This document shows, piece by piece, positions 8,804 to 15,375 of a stretch of 17,993 nucleotides of DNA. The stretch lies in assembly GCA_903912585.1 (NCBI GenBank), contig CAIWHY010000118.1, positions 1 through 17,993 of the forward strand. The letters are read 5' to 3'. Below the pieces are notes generated by a model. That model saw nothing but the letters and a program-made list of their open reading frames with translations. It was not told where the DNA came from and did not search any database. Each line of letters opens with the position of its first letter. Position 1 is the stretch's first letter. The position numbers and the translations under genes are program-made. Source of the DNA: an uncultured Thermoleophilia bacterium. GTDB taxonomy: Bacteria; Actinomycetota; Thermoleophilia; UBA2241.

Positions 8804-9889
8804 GTGACCCAGGAAGACGTCCGGAGGGCGCTGTCCTCCGTCCAGGATCCCGAGCTTCGCAAGAGCATCGTCGAACTTGGGATGGTCCGGGATATCGTCG
8901 CCGGGCCGGACCGCATCGGCGCCACGATCGTGCTGACCACGGCAGGCTGCCCGTTGCGGAATCAGATCCGTGCCGAGGCCGAGCAGGCGCTTTCCACTAT
9001 CGCACAGGGCCGCACCGTCGAGATCAAACTCGACGCCATGTCGTGCGACGAGCGCGACGCGCTCACCGCGCGGCTCAAAGACCGGCACGAGCTCGTGCAC
9101 AGCCTCTTCGGGCCCGGCTCCCGCACGCGCACGATCGCTGTGGCGAGCGGCAAGGGCGGCGTGGGCAAGTCCACCGTCACCGCCAATCTCGCGGTCGCCC
9201 TCGCGGGGCAAGGGTACGCCGTCGCGCTGATCGACGCCGACGTCTACGGCCCGACGATGCCGCTCATGATGGGGCTGCCCGCCATCCCCCCCGAGATGCA
9301 CGAGGGCAAGCTGATCCCGCCGGAAGCCCATGGCGTCAAGGTGGTCTCCATGGGCTTCTTCCTCCCGGACAACGAGCCGGTCATCTGGCGCGGCCCGATG
9401 CTCGGCCGCGCCATCGAGCAGTTCCTTGGCGACGTGCTCTGGGGCAGCCCTGACTTCCTCCTCATCGACCTGCCTCCCGGGACCGGCGACATCGCCCTCA
9501 CGATCGCCCAGATGATCCCCGGAGCGGGGATGATCATCGTCACCACACCGCAAGAGGCCGCCGCCAAGACGGCGGTCAAGGCGGCCAAGATGGCACGCAT
9601 GACCAAACAGGACGTGCTGGGCGTCGTCGAGAACATGTCCTACTACATCTGCCCCGACTGCGGCTCGCGGCACCACATATTCGGCCGCGGGGGGGCCTTT
9701 GAGATCGCGCGGCTCATGGACACGCGTCTCCTCGCCCGCATCCCTCTCGACGAGGCGACCCGCGAAGGCGGAGACCACGGAGCACCGGCGGCGCTCGATC
9801 CGTCCACGCCCGTAGGAGCGGCTTTCGCAGATCTCGCCCAAGCCGTGCTCGATCCCGACGCCGCAGGCACGCCAGCGGACGCAGACTAG
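8804..9889 (+). CDS. mrp: Mrp/ApbC/NBP35-family Fe-S cluster carrier ATPase
   Basis: A cytoplasmic P-loop ATPase that carries and transfers [4Fe-4S] clusters to apo-proteins. The 361-residue protein has an N-terminal MIP18/DUF59 domain (about 1-75, with TTAGCP including Cys49), joined to a deviant Walker A ATPase domain (SGKGGVGKST, 115-124). The switch/Walker B region is DFLLIDLPPGTGD (about 217-229). The cluster-binding CxxC is at Cys283/Cys286 (ICPDCGSRHHIFGRGG). The GTG at 8804 has GGAGG at 8792-8796. It seems monocistronic. In an organism using hydrogenases and other Fe-S enzymes this is a housekeeping maturation factor. The ParA-like fold should not be read as a partition function despite the parS-like site 270 bases upstream. 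Confidence 0.93.
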   Translation: MTQEDVRRALSSVQDPELRKSIVELGMVRDIVAGPDRIGATIVLTTAGCPLRNQIRAEAEQALSTIAQGRTVEIKLDAMSCDERDALTARLKDRHELVHSLFGPGSRTRTIAVASGKGGVGKSTVTANLAVALAGQGYAVALIDADVYGPTMPLMMGLPAIPPEMHEGKLIPPEAHGVKVVSMGFFLPDNEPVIWRGPMLGRAIEQFLGDVLWGSPDFLLIDLPPGTGDIALTIAQMIPGAGMIIVTTPQEAAAKTAVKAAKMARMTKQDVLGVVENMSYYICPDCGSRHHIFGRGGAFEIARLMDTRLLARIPLDEATREGGDHGAPAALDPSTPVGAAFADLAQAVLDPDAAGTPADAD

Positions 9890-9913
9890 CCGGGCCATCC
9901 TCACGCTCGCACC

Positions 9914-9944
9914 CGAGCGCCAAGTGAGCGCGAGCGCCCAGTGA
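9914..9944 (+). repeat. Short tandem direct repeat after mrp
   Basis: CGAGCGCCAAGTGA (9914-9927) recurs as CGAGCGCCCAGTGA (9931-9944), with 13 of 14 bases identical and a period of 17. It lies just after the mrp stop. No function is evident and it could be chance in GC-rich spacer. Confidence 0.4.
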
Positions 9945-10075
9945 CCTTCAGCGCACCCGGCGCTCCTTCAGCGGCTCACTCCGAGGACTGATCACCCTCC
10001 GTGAAGCCGCGGGGTCCCACGCCGAGCAGCAAGGACGAGACCGCGTCGTGTGCCTCCGAGAGTGCGCGAATCCCC

Positions 10076-10559
10076 CCAGGCAGGTCGGCGGCGCGCATCG
10101 ACCCCGCCCGGCACGCGCTCCTGCGCTCACGCGAGGACGAGGCCCGCCGGGAACTCGCCGAGATCGGCGCGACGCTCCGGGCCGCCTGCGAAGGACACCC
10201 GCCGGCGCTACGCCATGACCTCCGTGCGCGCCGGCAAGCGCGCGGTCATCGTCTACGACTCCGCCCCGCCGACGCCGGACAAGCCCCGCATCGGCGATGG
10301 CGGACATCGTCGCGACGCGGGAGGCCTACGAGCGGCGACGCACCTCCGCCAGCGCCCATCTGGCGGTCGACGTCGCACGAGAGCTGGGCCTGGACGCGGC
10401 CGAGGTTCGAGACGCCGCAAGCGCGGCCCGTGGTACGACCCCGGCCCGCCCGCTCAGCCCTGCGCGGAGGATCGTGAAGCTCGCCGCCGCCTATCAGGCG
10501 ATCGTGCTGGCGCGGCGGCGGCATTCGCGACCGTCCTCGGGAGAGAGAGCCGGGCCTGA
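10076..10559 (+). pseudogene. Coding-like stretch broken over three frames (decayed gene candidate)
   Basis: The 797 bases between mrp (ending 9889) and the small minus-strand gene hold no intact gene. Three consecutive stretches look coding by third-position GC: about 10076-10190 in one frame (ARHALLRSREDEARRELAEI), about 10190-10295 shifted by one (RAGKRAVIVYDSAPPTPDKP), and about 10297-10530 shifted again (SAHLAVDVARELGLDAAEVR, then RIVKLAAAYQAIVLARRR). Together they would give one protein of roughly 150 residues with two frameshifts. The last part faintly resembles the helix pattern of HD/HD-GYP domains, but no metal-binding HD pair is seen and I do not assign a family. Sequencing error or a start of a short gene at ATG 10297 are alternatives. 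Confidence 0.35.
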
Positions 10560-10686
10560 GCAGATCCGGAGCCGGACAGAGTGCGGCCCCGGCAGTCCCC
10601 GCAGCCGAGATCCGGCTCTGGGCCCGACCGCCGGGGCCAGGCAAACTATCCCACCACCCGGGCGCCGTTGATCCGGCGGCGCCCGC

Positions 10687-10860
10687 CTAGGCGGTGAGGA
10701 AGGAGCAGAGGTACTCGCCAACGTCCTTGTCGGCGGATGAGAACTCCAGAGTCCGGAGGAGCCGGCAGAGACTGACGTCGTCTCCCACGATCGTGGTGCC
10801 GAGCTGCTCGTACCTTGAGAGCACCTCGTCGACTGCCTGTTCCTTCTCCTCACGAGTCAT
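10687..10860 (-). CDS. Small hypothetical protein, 57 residues
   Basis: I do not recognise this protein. It is acidic and apparently alpha-helical (MTREEKEQAVDEVLSRYEQLG at the start, ending DVGEYLCSFLTA), with two cysteines and no membrane segment. The ATG at 10860 is preferred over a longer frame starting at 10926, because GGAGGG (complement of 10866-10871) precedes it at five bases. Most residues fall in a plausible amphipathic pattern, so it is probably a real gene. It is separated from the amidinotransferase remnant upstream by about 190 bases containing a hairpin and a weak promoter. Function is unknown. Confidence 0.6.
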   Translation of the reverse strand: MTREEKEQAVDEVLSRYEQLGTTIVGDDVSLCRLLRTLEFSSADKDVGEYLCSFLTA

Positions 10861-10891
10861 ATGAGCCCTCCAGGGGGTCCCGTTTGCTCCG

Positions 10892-10920
10892 GTACTAGTT
10901 TCGGCCTCGGCCCTCACCAA
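10892..10920 (-). promoter_or_regulatory. Weak promoter candidate for the 57-residue gene
   Basis: Read on the minus strand, TTGGTG (10920-10915) is followed after 17 bases by TAGTAC (10897-10892), about 30 bases upstream of the ATG at 10860. Both boxes match consensus at only three of six positions, so this rests mostly on spacing and position. Confidence 0.25.
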
Positions 10921-10974
10921 CAACATGGGTGCATTGTTTAGGGACGCGTGCCCACTCCGCCCGGGAAGCCGCCC

Positions 10975-10997
10975 GCCGCGCCGCCGATCGGCGCGGC
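10975..10997 (-). terminator. Hairpin downstream of the minus-strand epimerase cluster
   Basis: The arms 10975-10983 (GCCGCGCCG) and 10989-10997 (CGGCGCGGC) pair perfectly over nine bases around CCGAT. The hairpin lies about 55 bases beyond the end of the amidinotransferase remnant, where the minus-strand transcript from 13.5 kb would be expected to stop. There is no U-tract, so it is a candidate only. Confidence 0.4.
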
Positions 10998-11052
10998 CGG
11001 CGGCGCAAGGGAGCAGGCACGGCGCGGCCGGTCCGGCCGCACGACCGTGCGC

Positions 11053-11416
11053 TCAGAAGCAGGACTTCAGCGTCCCCCGGCGGCGGATGTCGATGGTGGC
11101 CCAGTGAAACCCGCCGGCGATGGTCTCGAAGGCCCAGAAGGGGCATTCGATGGGTTCGCATCCCCATCCCCGAAGCGTGCGCACGAACCGCCCCCCTCCG
11201 GCGGACACGACGACGCGACCTTCGTCAAGGGTGACGACGTTCATCATGATCCGGCGGCTGCAGTCGTACATGGGGTGAGACTCCGGCATCTCCGGCACCC
11301 CGACCACCCGTTCCGGATCGACCAGCAGCTTGCCCGGCGCCAGCGGCGAGAACGTCGCCTCGATGGGCATCGGATGGCTGTCGTGGAGCTCGACCTCGTG
11401 CGCACGCGCACTTCGT
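11053..11416 (-). pseudogene. C-terminal remnant of a glycine-amidinotransferase-family protein, catalytic residues lost
   Basis: About 120 residues match the C-terminal third of L-arginine:glycine amidinotransferase-like proteins (usual length 370-420). Matches include HEVELHDSHPMPIEATFSPL, LLVDPERV, MNVVTLDEGRVVV and GGFHWATIDIRRRGTLKS. The frame is closed by a TGA at about 11418, immediately after the ureohydrolase-like gene, so the N-terminal two thirds are absent. An ATG at 11370 could give 105 residues but has no ribosome binding site. The catalytic His of the family's MHIDAT motif is Pro here (MPIEAT), the Asp is Glu, and the nucleophilic Cys of GFHC is Trp (TGG; TGC would be Cys). Truncation plus these changes indicates a non-functional relic, although the reading frame to its stop is clean. 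Confidence 0.7.
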
Positions 11417-11446
11417 CATGCGTGGCGGCAGGAGTGCCCTGTGCGA

Positions 11447-12370
11447 TCAGGCGCGCTGACGGGCCACCCCGGCGACGATCTCCGCGGCGACGCGCGCCGC
11501 GATAGCTGCTTGACGACCGTCGCCGAGCGGAGGGCCACCACCGCAGACGTCGGCCGCGGCGAGGAGGGCGCCCGCGGCCACCGACGCACCCTGGACGAGC
11601 TCGCGCACCGTCAGGCCCACCGGGTCCGCGCCGCCCTCCAGGGCGCCGAGGTCGACCGACAGGTAGATCGCCTCCGTGCCGGCGGCGGCGGCCTCGAGCG
11701 CCTCCTGGGCCACCGTCGCCATTCCGGCCGCGGCAACGTCCGCCACGGAAAACGCGTGTGCCCCCATCTCGGCGAGCACCTGCAGCACCGGCACGTCCGG
11801 CGGCGCGGCGCGACCGCCGATCAGCGCTAGGTTGCCCGGGGCCAAGAGGCCCAGCTCGAGGGCGCGCGCCCACCGCGACGCGTCGCCGTGCGCCGGTTCG
11901 AGCGCGACTTCGTAGGCCGGCGTGAAGGCGACCACCCCAAGCCGGCCGTGCAGCTTGCCCGACAGCACCTGCAGTACCGGGAGGCTGGCGAGGGAGCCGC
12001 CGCCGAGAACAAGCGGCGTCGCCCCGCAGGCAAAGACGTCCGCCAGGCGTTCGTGCGCACGCAGGAGCGTCGCCGTGAAGTCGTCGTCGACGGCGATGTC
12101 TCCGTAGTCCACGACGCGCAGGCCGGCGCCGGAAGGAGCCGCGCGTCGCCAGGCCGAGTACGGGGCGGAGGCGCGGCGGATGGCGGCCGGCCAGTCGGGG
12201 CGCCCTCCGGCCGACAGGCCCAGGACGACGAGCGCCGCGCCGCTGAGGGCGGCAGGGTCGTCCACCACCGGGAGCCCCAGGAGCCCGGGCCCGGACGCTT
12301 CGTTCGCGAGCCCGGCCGCGACGGTCTGCCACAGCCGGCTCAACTCTGCGCGGTCCACGTCCGGCGTCAC
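11447..12370 (-). CDS. Ureohydrolase-fold (arginase/agmatinase family) protein lacking metal ligands
   Basis: The 307-residue protein follows the arginase/agmatinase/formiminoglutamase fold throughout: PLVLGGGSLASLPVLQVL, GVVAFTPAYEVALEP, LALIGGRA, IYLSVDLGALEG and VGLTVRELVQ sit in the correct order and spacing. The binuclear manganese ligands are mostly gone. GGDH reads GGGS (123-126), DAHxD reads TPAYE (150-154), and SxDxDxxDP reads SVDLGALEG with only Asp240 kept. It is therefore unlikely to hydrolyse a guanidino group in the usual way, and may be a pseudoenzyme, a binding or regulatory protein, or a gene in decay. The GTG at 12370 overlaps the stop of the epimerase-like gene in GTGA, implying translational coupling; the open frame upstream of that is a shadow. 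No strong ribosome binding site is visible. Confidence 0.75.
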   Translation of the reverse strand: MTPDVDRAELSRLWQTVAAGLANEASGPGLLGLPVVDDPAALSGAALVVLGLSAGGRPDWPAAIRRASAPYSAWRRAAPSGAGLRVVDYGDIAVDDDFTATLLRAHERLADVFACGATPLVLGGGSLASLPVLQVLSGKLHGRLGVVAFTPAYEVALEPAHGDASRWARALELGLLAPGNLALIGGRAAPPDVPVLQVLAEMGAHAFSVADVAAAGMATVAQEALEAAAAGTEAIYLSVDLGALEGGADPVGLTVRELVQGASVAAGALLAAADVCGGGPPLGDGRQAAIAARVAAEIVAGVARQRA

Positions 12371-13500
12371 CAGCGCCGGGTCACGCGCTGAGCCGCAACG
12401 GCCTGCTCGTCGAGCGCGATCCCGAGTCCGGGGCCTTCCGGGACGAGGACCGTCGAGACCCCGTCGCGGACCACGGCCGTGAGTCCCGAGCCGAGGTCGA
12501 GCTCCAGACCGCCCTCGCGCCACGGGAGGTCGGCGTCGCCGTGCACGGCGTTCGCGAGCGCGATGTTGACGTGAAAATGGGCAGCGAGGCCGAGGCTGCT
12601 CTCGCCCATGTTGCCCATCATGATGGTGATACCGGCCGCCTCCGCGATGGCGTTCACCTTGAGCGCGTCGAGGATGCCGCCGGTCTTCATCAGCTTCACC
12701 ACGAAGATGTCGCAAGCGCCGGCCCGCGCCGCCGCGAGCGCCTCGCGCGGGCCGCGGATGCTCTCGTCCAGCGCGATCGGCGTGTCGACGCGCTCGCGCA
12801 CGAAGCGAGCCGCCTCAAGGTCGTCCATGCGCACCGGCTGCTCGACGAGCTCGATGCCATAGGGCTCGAGCAGCTTGATGGCGCGGACCGCCGTCCTCGC
12901 GTCCCACCAGCCTTGATTGGCATCGACGGTGATGCGCGCGTCCGGTCCGGCCGCTTCGCGGACGGCGGCGACGCGCTCTTCGTCGCGCTCCGGCGCGTCG
13001 CCGACCTTGATCTTGAAGACGGTCACCGACTCGGAGCGCAGGGCCCGCGTCTTGCGCGCCAGCCCCTCCGGCGCGTCCCACCCGAGGGCGACGACCTCCG
13101 TCAGCCCGTCGCGCGAGCGACCGCCGATGAGATCGCAGAGCGGCCGCCCGAGCGCCTTCCCCTGGAGGTCCCACAGCGCCATCTCCAGACCGGCGCGCGC
13201 CGCCTGATTGCCGACGGTGAACAGCTCGCGCTCCCACCCGCGGCGGATCGCCTCGAGCTGGAAGGGGTCCCGGCCGACCACGGAGGGCCCGAGGTACTCG
13301 CCGATCACGTCCTGGACGGTCCACAGCGTCTCGCCCGTGAACTCGTACGCCGGGCACGCCTCACCGAGCCCGATCAGGCCCTCGTCGGTCTCGACGCGCA
13401 CGAGATCGCAGGGCCCCACGGACAGCGCCGACGAGGCGATGACGAACGGCTCCGAGTAGCGAAGCTCGAGAGTATCGACGTGCACGGCGGTGATCTTCAC
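12367..13500 (-). CDS. Enolase-superfamily (MLE subgroup) enzyme, dipeptide-epimerase-like
   Basis: A mandelate racemase/muconate lactonising enzyme family protein of 377 residues. Numbered from the upstream GTG at 13509 (380 residues), the active site is complete: KIK at 166-168, metal ligands Asp196 (VDANQGW), Glu223 (LVEQP) and Asp248 (ALDES), and the opposing catalytic Lys272 in VVKLMKTGG. HGDADLP (323-329) carries a DxD pair as in L-Ala-D/L-Glu epimerases, where it holds the substrate ammonium group. A dipeptide or amino-acid-derivative epimerase is the best guess, with N-acylamino acid racemase as the alternative. The GTG at 13500 is preferred because AGGTG precedes it at good spacing. 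It is first in a minus-strand operon with the ureohydrolase-like gene, which it overlaps by four bases. Confidence 0.85.
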   Translation of the reverse strand: MKITAVHVDTLELRYSEPFVIASSALSVGPCDLVRVETDEGLIGLGEACPAYEFTGETLWTVQDVIGEYLGPSVVGRDPFQLEAIRRGWERELFTVGNQAARAGLEMALWDLQGKALGRPLCDLIGGRSRDGLTEVVALGWDAPEGLARKTRALRSESVTVFKIKVGDAPERDEERVAAVREAAGPDARITVDANQGWWDARTAVRAIKLLEPYGIELVEQPVRMDDLEAARFVRERVDTPIALDESIRGPREALAAARAGACDIFVVKLMKTGGILDALKVNAIAEAAGITIMMGNMGESSLGLAAHFHVNIALANAVHGDADLPWREGGLELDLGSGLTAVVRDGVSTVLVPEGPGLGIALDEQAVAAQRVTRRW

Positions 13501-13536
13501 GGGCCACACCTGACGGATCGCCCTGGGGACGGACCC

Positions 13537-13567
13537 AGTCTACGCCATCGCGATGAGCACCCGGAAA
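13537..13567 (-). promoter_or_regulatory. Possible promoter of the epimerase operon
   Basis: On the minus strand TAGACT (13542-13537) matches four positions of TATAAT. A poor -35, TTCCGG or TTTCCG, lies 18-19 bases upstream. It would start transcription roughly 25-30 bases before the preferred GTG at 13500. The evidence is mainly position. Confidence 0.3.
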
Positions 13568-13613
13568 GCCGCGCCGGCGTCGCCGGGCGCGCTTCTGCCG
13601 GGCCCCACCCGGC

Positions 13614-13642
13614 TTGCCGCCGGTCGGGGAATGACCCATAAT
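13614..13642 (+). promoter_or_regulatory. Promoter of tRNA-Ala
   Basis: TTGCCG at 13614-13619 and CATAAT at 13637-13642 are separated by 17 bases, placing a start near 13649. This is about 20 bases before the tRNA, immediately at a small perfect hairpin (13648-13663, GTCCCC/GGGGAC). Confidence 0.6.
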
Positions 13643-13668
13643 ACGGAGTCCCCGAAGGGGGACCGCGT

Positions 13669-13744
13669 GGGGCATTAGCTCAGCTGGGAGAGCGCCTGGA
13701 TCGCACCCAGGAGGTCAGCGGTTCGATTCCGCTATGCTCCACCA
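13669..13744 (+). tRNA. tRNA-Ala (anticodon CGC)
   Basis: A full cloverleaf can be drawn. The acceptor GGGGCAT/ATGCTCC includes the G3:U70 wobble pair that identifies alanine tRNAs. The D arm is GCTC...GAGC, the anticodon stem is CCTGG/CCAGG with loop ATCGCAC and anticodon CGC at 13702-13704, and the T arm is AGCGG/CCGCT with TTCGATT. The 3' CCA is encoded (13742-13744). It reads GCG codons, which are frequent in this genome. No integrase or duplicated tRNA end is seen nearby. Confidence 0.97.
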
Positions 13745-13807
13745 CTTCTTCTGGCACTGCCTCGACTCACGACACGGCTGGCCCCCGGCGTGAACGCCCC
13801 TCGTCCC

Positions 13808-15115
13808 TCACACGAACCACAAGAACGACGCGATCGAGATGAGCCCGGTCAACAGCCAGCGCTCGCGGTCGATCCGGCCCAGGGTCGCTCCGGCGACGAG
13901 CGCCAGCCCGGCGAACGCCAGGAGCACGGGGAAGTCGACGTAGCGCTCGAACCAGCGCACGTTGGTCATCGCGCTCAGAAGCACGCCGAGGAGGGCGCTC
14001 ATCAGCAGGCGGCTCCTCACGTCCGAGAGCCGCGTGGCCAGCAGCCCCGCGACCGCCGCCGACCCCAAGGGGATGAGGACCCACCAGAGCAGGCTCGATC
14101 CGGCCAAGTGAGGGAAGGGCACCCGAGAGACGAGGCCGAGGAAGCTGGTGATCGTGCCCAGCACGCCCAGCACCAGGAGGCCGGCGGCTGCGGCGGCCGG
14201 GAGCGCCAGCACCGCCAGCCACGCGCGTTCGTGGCGCAGCCGCCTCCACCAGGTCGCGATCTCCCCCGCCGGCAGCATGAGGACCGCGTACGCTCCGACG
14301 ACGCCCAGGCTCAGCAGGAGATTGCGCGTCCGGTGTACGGCCGCAAGCGGAGTCTGCGCGGCGGCGGCGCCGGGCGCGGGCGGCAGTGGACCGCCCCAGT
14401 AGACCAGCAAGGCCGCGAGAGGGACGAGGGCGAGGGCAAGCAGGCAGAGCCCGGCGATCCGGCGACGGCGCGGCAGCGGCACGCTCAGCAGCGCCACCAG
14501 ACCGGGAGCCAGCAGCCACAGCGTGACCTGACGCATCAGCGTCGCCGCGGCGAGGCAGGCGGCGAACGCGGCGAGGCGTGCCAGGCTGGGCCGCCGCACG
14601 TAGGCCAGCGAGCGCTCCAGGCCCAGGACGACGAAGAACCAGGTCGGGTTGTCGGTGAGGACGTGGAAGGACTGCCCAAAGAAGAACGGCGAGATCGCCA
14701 GCAGCAACGCGAGCGCCAGCGCGTCCGGCGGGCGAGCCTGCAAGCGGTCCCGGAAGAGCACGTAGGCGACTGCGCACGTGCCCCAGGAGAAAGCGCAGAC
14801 GACGAGCCGCACGGCGACAAGCGAGCCGCCGAGGGGCCGCGCGAGCGTGGCCAGCAGCCAGTACACGAGAGGGCCGGACCACGCCCCATAGCCGCTCAGC
14901 CACGGGCGCGGCCACTGGTGCGCGACGACCCGGACGATCCCGTAATGGATGGGCTCGTCCCCTCCCTGGAAGGCGTTGAACCAGTGGCTGAGTCCGTGCC
15001 ACCCGACGATGACGACGACGAAGGGCAGCGCCAGGACCATCAGATGCAACCAGCGCGAGTCCGAGAGGAGCGAGGAACTACCGACAAGGCGACTCGGGAT
15101 GGGCGGCCTAGTCAT
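13808..15115 (-). CDS. Polytopic membrane protein, GT-C-like glycosyltransferase candidate
   Basis: A 435-residue protein with about 10-12 hydrophobic segments spread over its length. The first membrane helix (about 24-40) is followed by an external loop carrying GGDEPIHYG, with acidic Asp53-Glu54. This is the layout of GT-C-fold enzymes of the PMT/ArnT/GT87 type, which use an acidic pair in the first loop to transfer sugars from polyprenyl-phosphate donors. Other family-like features are WSGPLVYWLLA and the SPFFFGQSFHVLTDNPTWFF stretch. The substrate is unknown; envelope glycan or protein glycosylation is likely. The ATG at 15115 lacks a clear ribosome binding site and overlaps a palindromic stretch, so it may be leaderless. 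It is divergent from the methyltransferase gene. Confidence 0.75.
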   Translation of the reverse strand: MTRPPIPSRLVGSSSLLSDSRWLHLMVLALPFVVVIVGWHGLSHWFNAFQGGDEPIHYGIVRVVAHQWPRPWLSGYGAWSGPLVYWLLATLARPLGGSLVAVRLVVCAFSWGTCAVAYVLFRDRLQARPPDALALALLLAISPFFFGQSFHVLTDNPTWFFVVLGLERSLAYVRRPSLARLAAFAACLAAATLMRQVTLWLLAPGLVALLSVPLPRRRRIAGLCLLALALVPLAALLVYWGGPLPPAPGAAAAQTPLAAVHRTRNLLLSLGVVGAYAVLMLPAGEIATWWRRLRHERAWLAVLALPAAAAAGLLVLGVLGTITSFLGLVSRVPFPHLAGSSLLWWVLIPLGSAAVAGLLATRLSDVRSRLLMSALLGVLLSAMTNVRWFERYVDFPVLLAFAGLALVAGATLGRIDRERWLLTGLISIASFLWFV

Positions 15116-15126
15116 TGACTAGTCAT
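15109..15126. promoter_or_regulatory. Palindrome and direct repeat at the start of the membrane-protein gene
   Basis: TGACTAGTCA (15116-15125) is a perfect 10-bp palindrome, and TAGTCAT occurs twice exactly 11 bases apart (15109-15115 and 15120-15126). It covers the start codon of the minus-strand gene, in the gap between two divergent genes, so an operator is possible. Function is not shown. Confidence 0.3.
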
Positions 15127-15375
15127 GGACCATCGTCGCGCCCGGTTCCGTCCGCTTTTGCGCGTTCATCATCTCGTCGCGATTCTACCCCACGCGGGCT
15201 GGCGCCCTGTCTCGCGAGCAGCTCACCGCGCCCACGAGCCAAGTGCCGCACTCGGTGATAGCATCCGCTCCGTGACCGCCCCCGAAGACACCCGCCAGCC
15301 CTCCCGTCGCAGGTCTGCGCTTTGCCCTCTCAGCGGCAGCGCGCGTGGCCGGGAAGCGCTGTGGAGCAGCGGGGC

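Noticed and set aside
8523..9889. parS-like site plus Mrp ATPase as a partition (ParA-parS) module
   Set aside because: Mrp has the MIP18 domain and the CxxC Fe-S motif, so it is a cluster carrier, and no ParB is encoded here.
8249..9904. A 551-residue minus-strand frame spanning the intergenic region and mrp
   Set aside because: It opposes the clear mrp gene and runs across the terminator and parS-like site. The sequence has no recognisable domain and looks like antisense translation.
13669..13807. tRNA-Ala as an integration site of a mobile element
   Set aside because: No integrase, duplicated tRNA 3' end, or change of composition was found next to it.
13790..15118. A 442-residue plus-strand frame opposite the membrane-protein gene
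   Set aside because: Its translation is an Arg/Gln/Glu-rich low-complexity string, the typical antisense of a hydrophobic GC-rich gene.
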